From contig NZ_JALEOV010000063.1 in assembly GCF_022767005.1 (NCBI RefSeq), positions 1 through 33,839 on the forward strand: a stretch of DNA of 33,839 bases. Reading direction: 5' to 3'. The DNA comes from Peptoniphilus sp. GTDB lineage: Bacteria; Bacillota; Clostridia; Tissierellales; Peptoniphilaceae. The translations under genes and the position numbers were made by a program. The notes beneath the pieces were generated by a model. The model worked only from the letters and a program-made list of their open reading frames with translations. It was not told where the DNA came from and did no database searches. Shown in pieces: positions 24,077 to 32,560 of this stretch (position 1 is the first letter of the stretch; the number at the start of each line of letters is the position of its first letter).

Positions 24077-24085
24077 TGATATAAT
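24077..24085 (+). promoter_or_regulatory. Extended -10 promoter of the sbcD-like operon
   Basis: TGATATAAT is a perfect extended -10, only 13 bases past the preceding terminator. No -35 is seen. Predicted start (about 24092) leaves a leader of about nine bases, beginning at GGTGATGAA. Confidence 0.6.
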
Positions 24086-24100
24086 TATTTTGGTGATGAA

Positions 24101-25123
24101 ATGAAAATAATTCATGCAGCAGATTTACATTTAAAAAAATTTTATAAGGGAAAACTTCCTCTTGAGATTTCAAATATACTTTTAGAGGATACTTGGCGTG
24201 CCTTTAGAGATGTAGCAAACTTCTCAAATGAAGTTAATGCAGATATTTTTTTAATTGCTGGGGATTTATTTGAAAGAGAATTTTTTTATCTAAGAGATTT
24301 AAGAAGATTTTTAAATATAATCGAAGGCATTAAAGCAAAGGTCTTTGTTGTTTTTGGAAATCACGATTATCTTTCCAGCGACAATTTATTTTTAAAAGTG
24401 GATTTGCCAGAAAATTTATATATATTTAATAGCGAGCTTGATTTTTATGAATTAAAAGATTTAAACACGAGAATATATGGCATCTCCTACGACAATTACA
24501 ATTTTAAAAAAGATTTTAGCAGCGTTAAACTTGATAAAAATTTTATAAATATTGGACTTTTTCACTCTGATTTAAGGGATGATAGGTATATGCCTCTTGA
24601 TGAAAAATTTTTAAGAGATTTTAATTATGTTGCACTTGGTCATATTCACAAAAGAGGAAGTATCTTTAGCAATGCCTATTATTCTGGTTCGCTAATTCCA
24701 CTTTCCTTTAAAGATGATGGCGAGAAGGGAATAATTTTTTTAGATGATGAGAAAAAAATTATAGAATTTAAAAACTTTTCAAAGAGAAAGTTTGTAAATT
24801 TAGAAATAAAAATAAATAAGGACATGAATTTTTCTGAAATTTTAAAAAATGTTCAAGATAAAATTTCTGCAGAGGATCTTTATAGAATTATTTTAAAGGG
24901 TTCAAGTCATAACAGAATGGAAATCGAAAGTTTTCTTCGAGAAAATTTATCGGCATTTTATTTTGAAATAATTAATGAAATGACAGAAGAAAAAGAACTT
25001 GATTATGAAATTAAAGATAAATATATTTTAGAACTGCTGGACACTTTTTCTAATAGCGATATTGAAAGAGATGCACGAGAAATTTCAAAGGATTACATTT
25101 TGGAGCAATATTATGGTATTTAA
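24101..25123 (+). CDS. SbcD/YhaO-like DNA repair exonuclease
   Basis: A calcineurin-like metallophosphoesterase of the Mre11/SbcD group, 340 residues. The five metal motifs are in order: DLHL (D8, H10), AGDLFE (D55), GNHD (N87, H88), LFHSD and GHIHKRG. A smaller capping domain fills 220-340. The next gene encodes a Rad50/YhaN-like ATPase overlapping by 11 bases, so the two probably form a nuclease-ATPase complex acting on DNA ends. Length and partner fit YhaO better than canonical SbcD. Single gene start at ATG 24101 with GGTGATGAA just upstream. Confidence 0.92.
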   Translation: MKIIHAADLHLKKFYKGKLPLEISNILLEDTWRAFRDVANFSNEVNADIFLIAGDLFEREFFYLRDLRRFLNIIEGIKAKVFVVFGNHDYLSSDNLFLKVDLPENLYIFNSELDFYELKDLNTRIYGISYDNYNFKKDFSSVKLDKNFINIGLFHSDLRDDRYMPLDEKFLRDFNYVALGHIHKRGSIFSNAYYSGSLIPLSFKDDGEKGIIFLDDEKKIIEFKNFSKRKFVNLEIKINKDMNFSEILKNVQDKISAEDLYRIILKGSSHNRMEIESFLRENLSAFYFEIINEMTEEKELDYEIKDKYILELLDTFSNSDIERDAREISKDYILEQYYGI

Positions 25124-27362
25124 AGAATTGGGAATTTTAAATTTTGGAAAATTTGAAAATAAAATAATAGAGCTTGATGAGGGAATAAATTTAATTTCTG
25201 GCAAAAATGAAGGCGGCAAGTCCACAATTGTAAATTTTATAGATGGAATTTTTTACGGATTTAGCCGAGATTCCCTTGCTAGAAAAGTTCGTGACGATAT
25301 TTTTGAAAAATCTAGACCTTGGAATTCAAATTTTTATAGAGGTTATGTTGTTTTAAGTGAAGGTAAAGAAAATTTTAGAATAAGTAGAGATTTTAACAGC
25401 GATGAAATTTCAATTGTAAATACAAATCACGGTGAAGATTTATCCAAGGATGAGAGGAATTATTTGTATTCAAGAATTCCACAGCCGGGAGCCTTGTTTT
25501 TTGAAATAAGCAGGAAAATTTATAGATCTAGCTTTTTTATTTCTCAAAGGCTATCACAAGTGGAAGATGATGCAGCAGAGGAATTAAAGAGTAAAATTGA
25601 TAATTTTTCTGTTTCTCAAGATGAGAATATAGATTTGACAAAGGTTTTAGACAAGATGAAAGATGATCTTTATGATTTAGGATCTAAGAGGCGCAAAACT
25701 TCAGAAATTGGAAGAATTTATGCTGAACTTGAGAAAATTACTTCTGAAAAATTAAATTATGCAAAAGTTAGAGAAAGTTATGAGAAAACTGCTGACGATT
25801 ATAAAGCTTCCAGGGAAAAATTACGAACTTTGGAGGATAATTTAAGAGGTAGAAAACTTTTTGAACTTGAAATTTTAAAAAAGAAGTTAAAAGAAATTGA
25901 AGAAGAAAAATCAAAAGAAGATGAAAATTTTGTTTTTTCAGACTTGGAAAAGGCAATTGAAATAAATAGAACTACGGGGATTTATTTAAGTAAACTTGAC
26001 GATTTAATTTCACAAGAAGGAAATAGTTATGAAATTGACGACGATGTGGAAGAGGATTACAAGAGATTTAAAGATATTAAAGAGGAAATTTCAATTTTAA
26101 ATGAAAATAATTTTTCTAAAGAGATTGAAATAATTTCTGGGGACATAAAAAATATTGAAAAAAACGTATTAAAATACTTTTTAAAAGTATTATTTTCGGC
26201 AATTGTCGGTGTAGGAATAGTTTTTCTTTCAATTTATTTTAAAAAATATTTTTTAATAATTTTTTCTCTTTTATTTTTTACATATTCTTATTTTAGAATT
26301 GTAAGATTTAGAGAAAACAAGGATTTACTAAATAGACTTAGAAGTAAACTCATAGATTTTAAGAAAAAATCAATGGATAAAACCATAAAGAAAAGAAATT
26401 TTGATAAGGATTTTGCAGAGCTTCTTGAAAAATACGACGCAAGAGATGTAAAGGCATTATCAGAAATTTTAGAAAAGAAAAAGGAATTAAATTTAAAAAA
26501 TATTTCTAAAAACGAGTACAATGAAAGTTGGAAAGAAAAAAAACATCTTGAAATAGAAAAGACTAAGGAAAAAATTACAAATTATGAAGAAGAACTTAGT
26601 AAAATTTTTGAAAAATATTCTGTAAAAAATATAAAAGAACTAAAAAATTTATTTTATGATTACAAGGGTTCTAATGACAAGGGAATAAGTGAGTACAAAT
26701 ACAGAATTGAAGAACTGGAAAAAGAAAATTTAAGGGGTGAAATTTACTCGCAGGATTCCCTAGAACTTATTTCAAAAAACATTAAAGAAACAACTATGGA
26801 AATCTCAAACTTGGAGGGAAGCTTAAATGCTCAAGAAGAATCTATGGAAAAACTTAGAACTTTGGAAGAAAAATCCTTTGAGTTAAAGGATAAGCTAAAA
26901 GAATTAGAGTATAAGAGAAGTTTAATTGAGCTATCCATAGAAAAGTTTGAAGAATTTATAAAATTAAAAAGAAGGAACACTCTGCCTATTTTAAAAAATA
27001 ATATTTCAAAATATTTGGAGAAAATGACAAACTTCAAGTACAGTGAAATTTTAATTGATGACAGATTTGAAATAAAGGTATATGATAAATTTGTTGGCAA
27101 TTATGTTGACTTACATAATCTAAGCCTTGGTACTATTGATCAAATTTATCTCGCCTTTAGACTTTCTATTTCGAAAATAATTACAGACAAAAAAATTCCC
27201 ATTGTACTTGATAGCCATTTCGATAGTTATGATGATGATAGACTAAAAAATACTCTCGATGTATTAAAAGATGAGGAGCAAGTTTTAATTTTTTCAAGTT
27301 CAAGTCGGGAAAGAGAAATTTTAGATAAATACAATTTAGCATATAAATTTATTAAACTTTGA
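25113..27362 (+). CDS. YhaN/SbcC-like ATPase with a membrane hairpin
   Basis: A 749-residue Rad50-like ATPase. The N-terminal half has Walker A GKNEGGKST (30-38) and the Q-loop near FFISQRL; the C-terminal half has the signature LSLGTIDQ (670-677) and Walker B IPIVLD (695-700). Between them is a long coiled coil (about 205-350 and 400-615). At its centre, where Rad50/SbcC carry a CxxC zinc hook, two hydrophobic helices (about 354-376 and 379-396) form a membrane hairpin; the protein has no cysteine at all. The residue after the Walker B Asp is Ser (LDSHFDSYDDDR), where an acidic residue is usual. ATG 25113 follows GGAG; a longer frame reaching back to 25062 overlaps the partner gene without a ribosome site. 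Confidence 0.92.
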   Translation: MVFKELGILNFGKFENKIIELDEGINLISGKNEGGKSTIVNFIDGIFYGFSRDSLARKVRDDIFEKSRPWNSNFYRGYVVLSEGKENFRISRDFNSDEISIVNTNHGEDLSKDERNYLYSRIPQPGALFFEISRKIYRSSFFISQRLSQVEDDAAEELKSKIDNFSVSQDENIDLTKVLDKMKDDLYDLGSKRRKTSEIGRIYAELEKITSEKLNYAKVRESYEKTADDYKASREKLRTLEDNLRGRKLFELEILKKKLKEIEEEKSKEDENFVFSDLEKAIEINRTTGIYLSKLDDLISQEGNSYEIDDDVEEDYKRFKDIKEEISILNENNFSKEIEIISGDIKNIEKNVLKYFLKVLFSAIVGVGIVFLSIYFKKYFLIIFSLLFFTYSYFRIVRFRENKDLLNRLRSKLIDFKKKSMDKTIKKRNFDKDFAELLEKYDARDVKALSEILEKKKELNLKNISKNEYNESWKEKKHLEIEKTKEKITNYEEELSKIFEKYSVKNIKELKNLFYDYKGSNDKGISEYKYRIEELEKENLRGEIYSQDSLELISKNIKETTMEISNLEGSLNAQEESMEKLRTLEEKSFELKDKLKELEYKRSLIELSIEKFEEFIKLKRRNTLPILKNNISKYLEKMTNFKYSEILIDDRFEIKVYDKFVGNYVDLHNLSLGTIDQIYLAFRLSISKIITDKKIPIVLDSHFDSYDDDRLKNTLDVLKDEEQVLIFSSSSREREILDKYNLAYKFIKL

Positions 27363-27369
27363 GGTGTAT

Positions 27370-28053
27370 ATGATATTCGCAATAGGAGATCTTCACTTCG
27401 ATTATACAGAAGAAAAGCCTATGGATATTTTTGGAGATAATTGGGAAAATCACGAAGAAAAAATAATAGAAAATTGGAAAGAAGTTGTGCATGATGATGA
27501 CTTAGTTCTTTTGCCTGGAGATATTTCTTGGGCTTTGAAGCTAGATATGGCAGCTTACGATTTAAAAAGAATTGACGAATTACCTGGAACAAAGATTATT
27601 TCTAAGGGCAATCACGATTATTGGTGGTCTTCGCTAAATAAGATGAATAATTTAGGTTTAAATACCATTCACTTTTTGCATAACAATTCCTTTGAGTACA
27701 AAGATTACTCTATATGTGGCACGAGGGGTTGGGCTTCTCGTGATTCCTTTGAATTTTCAAAAGACGATGAGAAAATATATTTAAGAGAAGTCCAGCGACT
27801 TAAAAATTCCTTGGATTCTTGCGTAAACAAAAAAATAATTGCAATGATTCACTATCCGCCCTTTAATCAAAATTTAGGACCTAATGAATTTTCACAAACT
27901 TTATCAGATTATAATGTAGAGAAATGTCTTTATGGACATTTACATGGAAAGGGACACAAATATTCCTATGAAGGAGATTTACTTGGTGTGGATTATAAAT
28001 TTGTTGCAAGTGACTTTTTAGATTTTAAACTTAAAATAATTGAGGAGGACTAA
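27370..28053 (+). CDS. Metallophosphoesterase (predicted phosphohydrolase)
   Basis: A compact calcineurin-like phosphoesterase of 227 residues. Metal motifs: GDLHF (D7, H9), PGDISW (D51), GNHDYWW (N81, H82), MIHYPPF and YGHLHGKGH. It resembles a group of predicted phosphohydrolases (COG1768 style) with a Trp-rich segment after GNHD (DYWWSS) and no known substrate. It is much shorter than the SbcD-like protein two genes upstream and lacks its capping domain. GAGGTG, starting in the stop codon of the previous gene, fixes the ATG at 27370; a GTG six bases earlier falls inside that ribosome site. The next gene overlaps by one base. Confidence 0.88.
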   Translation: MIFAIGDLHFDYTEEKPMDIFGDNWENHEEKIIENWKEVVHDDDLVLLPGDISWALKLDMAAYDLKRIDELPGTKIISKGNHDYWWSSLNKMNNLGLNTIHFLHNNSFEYKDYSICGTRGWASRDSFEFSKDDEKIYLREVQRLKNSLDSCVNKKIIAMIHYPPFNQNLGPNEFSQTLSDYNVEKCLYGHLHGKGHKYSYEGDLLGVDYKFVASDFLDFKLKIIEED

Positions 28054-28586
28054 TGGAAAGAGAAATTGAAGTTAAACTTCTTGACATTGACATACTAGAT
28101 TTTGAAAAAAATATCCAAGCTTTAGGCGCAAATTTTGTTAAAGAAGAAGACCAAATAAATATAACAATTAATTCCACTGCACACAAAATTTATAAAAAGC
28201 AGGGTTATCTTAGAATTAGAATTGCAAAATCAGGTGATGAAGAAAAAAAATATTTCACATTTAAAGAAAATATTTCAGACATAAAGGTTAGAGATAATAT
28301 AGAACATACTACTGAAATAAATAGTGTGGATGATTTAATAAATATTTTAAAATGTCTTGGCTATGATAAATTTCACAAGGGCTATAAAAATAGAAAAAAA
28401 TATAATTATAAAAATCTTGTAATTGACATAGACACTTGGGATGAAAACACATATCCTAAGCCATATGTTGAAATAGAAGCGCCTAGCATTAATGAAATTT
28501 ATGCGCTTATAGATGAATTAAAAATAGATAGAGAACACGTATCTACAATGTCCATAGATGAACTTAGAAAATCTTTAAAAAAATAG
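28053..28586 (+). CDS. CYTH-domain protein (triphosphate-tunnel family)
   Basis: 177 residues starting MEREIEVKLL, with the ExExK signature (E4, E6, K8) of CYTH proteins. The remaining strands carry the expected charged residues pointing into a tunnel (YLRIRI, YFTFKEN, HTTEIN, YKNRKKY, LVIDIDTW, YVEIEAPS). Members hydrolyse or use triphosphates: inorganic triphosphatase, thiamine triphosphatase or class IV adenylyl cyclase. Length and lack of a fused CHAD or HD domain do not tell which. GGAGG lies before the ATG, which overlaps the previous stop codon. Last gene of the operon; no terminator is seen before the next promoter. Confidence 0.88.
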   Translation: MEREIEVKLLDIDILDFEKNIQALGANFVKEEDQINITINSTAHKIYKKQGYLRIRIAKSGDEEKKYFTFKENISDIKVRDNIEHTTEINSVDDLINILKCLGYDKFHKGYKNRKKYNYKNLVIDIDTWDENTYPKPYVEIEAPSINEIYALIDELKIDREHVSTMSIDELRKSLKK

Positions 28587-28587
28587 C

Positions 28588-28615
28588 GTGACATATATAA
28601 TTAATGTGTTATAAT
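28588..28615 (+). promoter_or_regulatory. Promoter of ppsA
   Basis: GTGACA (28588-28593), 16 bases, then TGTTATAAT with TATAAT at 28610-28615. This combines a fair -35 with an extended -10 and is among the strongest-looking promoters in the window. The -35 begins one base after the upstream stop codon. Confidence 0.75.
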
Positions 28616-28639
28616 ATTTTTAGCGAATAAGGAGGAAAT

Positions 28640-30991
28640 ATGTCTAAGTATAATTATATAAAATGGTTTAATGAAATTGGAAAAAATGATGTAGGAATTG
28701 TCGGCGGAAAGGGTGCAAATTTAGGTGAACTAACTAATTTTGGATTACCTGTTCCTCCAGGATTTTGTGTTACTGCAACTGGATACACTAAGTTTATTAA
28801 ATATGCAGAACTTGATGAAGTTGTAAAGTTTCTAATGGAAGCTGTTGATGTTGAAAATGTTGATGAACTTACTAATGCTTCAAAGGAAATTCAAAAGAAA
28901 ATTAAGGAAAAGGAATTTGACCCAGAACTTAAAGAAGAAATTTTAAGTGCGTACAGAGAATTTTCTGAAAGCATTGGAGTTAAAGATCCTGAAGTAGCTG
29001 TTAGATCTTCAGCAACAGCTGAAGACTTGCCAGATGCATCCTTTGCAGGACAACAAGATACTTATTTACACATTAGTGGCGAGGAAGAACTTTTAAAACA
29101 CATAAGAGATTGTTTCGCATCACTATGGACTTCAAGAGCGATTTATTATAGAGAAAAACAAAATTACGATCATTTTGACGTTGCTCTTTCAGTAGTTATT
29201 CAAAAAATGGTTAACTCTGAAAAATCTGGTGTAATGTTTACGGCAAATCCTATTAATAATAGTTCTGATGAAATGATGATCAACGCAAGCTATGGACTTG
29301 GCGAAGCTGTTGTATCTGGAATTGTAACTCCTGACGAATATATTATTGACAAGAAAACTAAAAAAATTATAGAAAAGAATATTTCTGAAAAAGAATACAT
29401 GGTTATCAAAAATGAAAATGGAGTTGGAACTAGGGTTGTAAATGTTAAAGATGTTTTAGGCGTTGATGCAATTAAAGCAGAAGCACTTTCTCCAAAGGAA
29501 TTAGATACTTTAATCGAAAGAGGACTAAAGGTAGAAAAACTTTACGGTTCAGTTCAAGATACTGAATGGGGCTTTGATAGAGATACAAAGGAATTTTATT
29601 TCTTACAATCAAGACCTATCACAACTCTCGGCGACAAAGAAGAAAAAAGGGAAGAAAAACTAATCACACTTGTCAAGGGGCTTCCTGCTTCTCCAGGAAT
29701 TGGTAGAGGTAAAGTAAAACTAATTAAAGACATTTCTGAGATCAATCTTGTCGAAGAGGGAGATGTTCTTGTAACGGCAATGACAAATCCTGACATGGTT
29801 CCTGCTATGAGAAAATGTGCTGGCGTTGTAACTGACGAAGGCGGAAGAACTTGCCACGCAGCCATAGTTTCTAGGGAATTACAAATTCCATGTATAGTAG
29901 GAGCAAAAACTGCAACTAAAACTTTAAAGACTGGGGATATTGTAACAGTTGACGCAGTAAGAGGAATTGTATATGAAGGCGAAGTTCTAAAAGAAAAGGA
30001 AGAAAAGAAATCTGAAGATACAGCGGGTGTATCTAGCATTGCAAACTTAGATGAACTTAGAAATCTTTTCGCACCAACTACTGCAACTAAGATTTACATG
30101 AACCTTGGTGAACCAGAATTAATTGAAAAATATAAAAATTTGCCAATGGACGGCATTGGATTAATGAGAACAGAATTTATTTTTACAAATATGATTGGCG
30201 CTCATCCAATGTATTTAGTGAAGACTGGTCAAGGCGACCTCATGATAAATAAATTAGCTGAGGGAATTTCTAAAGTAGCACAGGCAATTTATCCAAAGAA
30301 TTTAGTTGTAAGAACTAGTGATTTTAGGACTAATGAGTTTAGAGGTCTTAAAGGTGGAGATGAAGTTGAGCCAATTGAAGCCAATCCAATGATTGGATGG
30401 AGAGGTGTTTCAAGATATATTTCTCCTGAATATGAAAAGGGATTTAGGTTAGAGTGTCAAGCAATTAAAAAAGTTAGAGAAGAATATGGACTTACAAATG
30501 TAATTGTAATGCTTCCTTTTGTTAGAACTCCTGAAGAACTTAAAGTTGTTAAGGGAATAATGGCAGAAGAGGGACTTGTACAATCTAAAAACTTTAAGAT
30601 TTGGATTATGGCAGAAGTGCCAGCAGTAGTTCTTCAAGCAGAAGAATTTGCAGAATTAGTTGACGGATTTTCCATTGGTTCAAATGACTTAACTCAACTT
30701 GTAATGGGTGCAGACAGAGACTCTGGAATCCTTAACAATATGGGTTACTTTGATGAAAGAAATGATGCAGTCAAAATTGCATTAAAGACAATTATCGATG
30801 CAGCAAACAAAAAGGGAATTACTTGCTCAATTTGCGGACAAGGACCTAGTCAATACCCAGAACTTGCAGAATTTTTAGTTGAATGTGGTATCACTTCTAT
30901 GTCAGTAAATCCTGACACAGTTGAATATACAAGAAGACTTGTTGCAAGTGTTGAACAAAAAATTATTTTAAAGAAACTTAGACAAATGTAA
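28640..30991 (+). CDS. ppsA: Phosphoenolpyruvate synthase (pyruvate, water dikinase)
   Basis: Converts pyruvate, ATP and water to PEP, AMP and phosphate, allowing gluconeogenesis; PEP is also a substrate of the aro operon. In 783 residues it shows the ATP-grasp domain (GGKGANLGEL 22-31; VRSSATAEDLPDASFAGQQDT 121-141), the swivelling phosphohistidine domain GGRTCHAAIVSRE with H406, and the PEP/pyruvate TIM barrel (GLMRTEF; GSNDLTQLVMG; CSICGQGPSQYPE with catalytic C732). The histidine context and overall length match PpsA rather than pyruvate phosphate dikinase. AGGAGG precedes the ATG. Transcribed alone from a strong promoter and closed by a long hairpin. Confidence 0.96.
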   Translation: MSKYNYIKWFNEIGKNDVGIVGGKGANLGELTNFGLPVPPGFCVTATGYTKFIKYAELDEVVKFLMEAVDVENVDELTNASKEIQKKIKEKEFDPELKEEILSAYREFSESIGVKDPEVAVRSSATAEDLPDASFAGQQDTYLHISGEEELLKHIRDCFASLWTSRAIYYREKQNYDHFDVALSVVIQKMVNSEKSGVMFTANPINNSSDEMMINASYGLGEAVVSGIVTPDEYIIDKKTKKIIEKNISEKEYMVIKNENGVGTRVVNVKDVLGVDAIKAEALSPKELDTLIERGLKVEKLYGSVQDTEWGFDRDTKEFYFLQSRPITTLGDKEEKREEKLITLVKGLPASPGIGRGKVKLIKDISEINLVEEGDVLVTAMTNPDMVPAMRKCAGVVTDEGGRTCHAAIVSRELQIPCIVGAKTATKTLKTGDIVTVDAVRGIVYEGEVLKEKEEKKSEDTAGVSSIANLDELRNLFAPTTATKIYMNLGEPELIEKYKNLPMDGIGLMRTEFIFTNMIGAHPMYLVKTGQGDLMINKLAEGISKVAQAIYPKNLVVRTSDFRTNEFRGLKGGDEVEPIEANPMIGWRGVSRYISPEYEKGFRLECQAIKKVREEYGLTNVIVMLPFVRTPEELKVVKGIMAEEGLVQSKNFKIWIMAEVPAVVLQAEEFAELVDGFSIGSNDLTQLVMGADRDSGILNNMGYFDERNDAVKIALKTIIDAANKKGITCSICGQGPSQYPELAEFLVECGITSMSVNPDTVEYTRRLVASVEQKIILKKLRQM

Positions 30992-31000
30992 TTTATAAAT

Positions 31001-31087
31001 AAAAAGATCTCATTAATGAATTAGATCTCTATAAGTTAAGCTTAAAAATTAACTTGAAGAGATGAATTCAAAATGAGATCTTTTTTT
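31001..31087. terminator. Long bidirectional terminator hairpin
   Basis: A 14-bp outer stem (31001-31014 with 31072-31085, core AAAGATCTCATT), then TGAATT/AATTCA, ATCTCT/AGAGAT and AAGTTAA/TTAACTT segments separated by small mismatches, closing on a nine-base loop. Seven T follow on the plus strand and TTTTTATTTAT on the minus strand, serving convergent ppsA and the 31126 gene. Confidence 0.8.
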
Positions 31088-31125
31088 GCAAAAATCTGGC
31101 AAATTTCATCAACAGATAAAAAAAA

Positions 31126-31428
31126 TTAAATTAATTTGTCGTAGTCTAAAAAATTTGAGACAAGAGATTTTGTGAATAAAAGTTTTACTAAATCAATTAT
31201 ACATAAATCATCTTTAAACTTTAGAGACTTGTCAATATTTATTTTTATGTCATTATTTATAAAAACAATATAATCTCTATCACTTCTTCTAGGAACTCCA
31301 ATATATGTGTCAGAAGAAGGAAGACCGCTACCACAGCATTGTTTTGACGTAATATAATCAATGGTTATTTCTTTTGCTTTTTTATCCTTTAAAAATTCAA
31401 AAGCATCTTTTGTAATTTTTACTTTCAA
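31126..31428 (-). CDS. HesB-like small protein with CC motif (CC/Se family)
   Basis: A 100-residue protein starting MKVKITKDAFEFLKDKKAKE, like the first strands of HesB/IscA-type folds, with a paired-cysteine motif QCCGSGLPSSD (C31, C32). This matches what I recall of a family of small (seleno)proteins in anaerobes where one of the two cysteines can be selenocysteine; here both positions are ordinary Cys codons. The usual C-terminal CxC of IscA scaffolds is missing, so it is unlikely to be a normal iron-sulfur scaffold. The start is TTG at 31428, two bases from the upstream stop codon, with AAAGGAT upstream. Third gene of a minus-strand operon. Function unknown. Confidence 0.75.
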   Translation of the reverse strand: MKVKITKDAFEFLKDKKAKEITIDYITSKQCCGSGLPSSDTYIGVPRRSDRDYIVFINNDIKINIDKSLKFKDDLCIIDLVKLLFTKSLVSNFLDYDKLI

Positions 31429-31429
31429 A

Positions 31430-31717
31430 TTAATTATCCTTTTTTATTAGAGTTACAAAAAACTCACTTGGCTGCATTGCTTCAATGGAGATATAATTTT
31501 CACCATCGAATTTTAAAACCTTACCTGGTTTAAATTCTCTATCTTCATCGTCATTTAAAACAACTTTAATTTCACCTTTAACAATAGTTACAAGAACAGT
31601 AAACCCGGGGTGATTATGCTTGTCAATAGTTTCGCCAGAAGCTAAAATTTTCTTCACTAGAGTAAATTCTCTTTCGCTAAAAACTTTTCCAGGCATACTT
31701 CCTACATAACCAATCAT
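31430..31717 (-). CDS. Small cupin-domain protein
   Basis: A 95-residue single-domain cupin. HNHPGFTVLVTIVKGEIKVVL (about 34-54) is the first cupin motif, with HxH as likely metal ligands, and the FKPGKVLKFDG turn and the following hydrophobic strands form the rest of the small barrel. Such proteins may bind a metal or small molecule and act as sensors or as simple enzymes; nothing here points to a substrate. GAGGTGATTA precedes the ATG and overlaps the end of the upstream gene. It sits between a Met8-like protein and a CC-motif protein in one operon. Confidence 0.85.
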   Translation of the reverse strand: MIGYVGSMPGKVFSEREFTLVKKILASGETIDKHNHPGFTVLVTIVKGEIKVVLNDDEDREFKPGKVLKFDGENYISIEAMQPSEFFVTLIKKDN

Positions 31718-31726
31718 TTAATCACC

Positions 31727-32539
31727 TCATTTCTTAAATTTATCTAAATCATGAAAACTTTCTAAATTCAAATCACTATTACTAAGATCTTTGTCTCTTG
31801 ATAAGTTTTTTGCATCATCTAAATTTTTTTTGATAATTTGATCATCTTCTAGAGTACTTTCTTTTTCAACTTTAAGTTCTTCTCCAGTTACAATGTGATT
31901 AATTAAATCTTCAGAAGATTCTAAATCTTCAATTTTGTACTGGGGCATTTCTTCTAAGAAAGTAGAAAGATTTATAGTTTCACTTTCGTAAAGTTTTCTA
32001 ATAATTTCGTCTATATTTTGTGAATTTTTGCGAACAAGTTCAGACCTAATTTCGCTTAAAATATTTAATTTTTCCAAATTATATTTTTCGGAAAATTTTT
32101 TTAAATCTTCAAAGATAATGTCTGTAATAGTTGGGTTTAGCCTTGAACTATTAAGGGAAAAAGTAAGAGGTCCGCGCTCAATAGATTTATTTATGGACAT
32201 CAATGATTTTGAAAAGATGTCAAATCTTTGATAGATCATATTTCTTGAATTTGCTCTTTTCTCCAATGCTTCATTTAGCTCAAAATCTTCTGTTGCAATA
32301 AGAACATAGTCGAATCCCATGAATTTAAAATCTTTTTCTAAAGTATGTTCTTTTAATTTAATTTTTCCATTAGATTCATCAGATTTTTTAATTATATCTG
32401 TGGTAAAACTATCTGCAATCATATAAATTTCTGCTTCAGTATCTAATACAGATTTAAGGGCAGATAGTGCAAGGTAGCCTCCACCTAAAATTAAAATCTT
32501 TTTTTCAAAAGTATCAATACTTACTGGAAGAAAACGCAT
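31727..32539 (-). CDS. Precorrin-2 dehydrogenase-like (Met8/CysG-N) protein
   Basis: 270 residues. It starts MRFLPVSIDTFEKKILILGG, the typical opening of siroheme-synthase N-domains, with a Rossmann glycine run GGGYLA (19-24), VLIATEDFELNEAL and ERGPLTFSLNSSRLNPTITDIIFEDL, which match the dehydrogenase/chelatase fold of Met8 and SirC. In the family it oxidises precorrin-2 to sirohydrochlorin. A charged tail from about 205 onward (Glu/Asp/Lys/Ser-rich) is unusual. No other tetrapyrrole gene is in the window, so the role may differ from siroheme synthesis. AAGGAGTGAT precedes the ATG. First gene of a three-gene operon. Confidence 0.8.
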   Translation of the reverse strand: MRFLPVSIDTFEKKILILGGGYLALSALKSVLDTEAEIYMIADSFTTDIIKKSDESNGKIKLKEHTLEKDFKFMGFDYVLIATEDFELNEALEKRANSRNMIYQRFDIFSKSLMSINKSIERGPLTFSLNSSRLNPTITDIIFEDLKKFSEKYNLEKLNILSEIRSELVRKNSQNIDEIIRKLYESETINLSTFLEEMPQYKIEDLESSEDLINHIVTGEELKVEKESTLEDDQIIKKNLDDAKNLSRDKDLSNSDLNLESFHDLDKFKK

Positions 32540-32560
32540 AATATCACTCCTTTATAAAAA

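Noticed and set aside
23732..24115. 127-residue minus-strand frame
   Set aside because: Covers the cysteine hydrolase gene and its terminator in antisense; no ribosome site or recognisable motif.
29596..30039. 147-residue minus-strand frame
   Set aside because: Antisense of the phosphohistidine domain of ppsA; no start signals.
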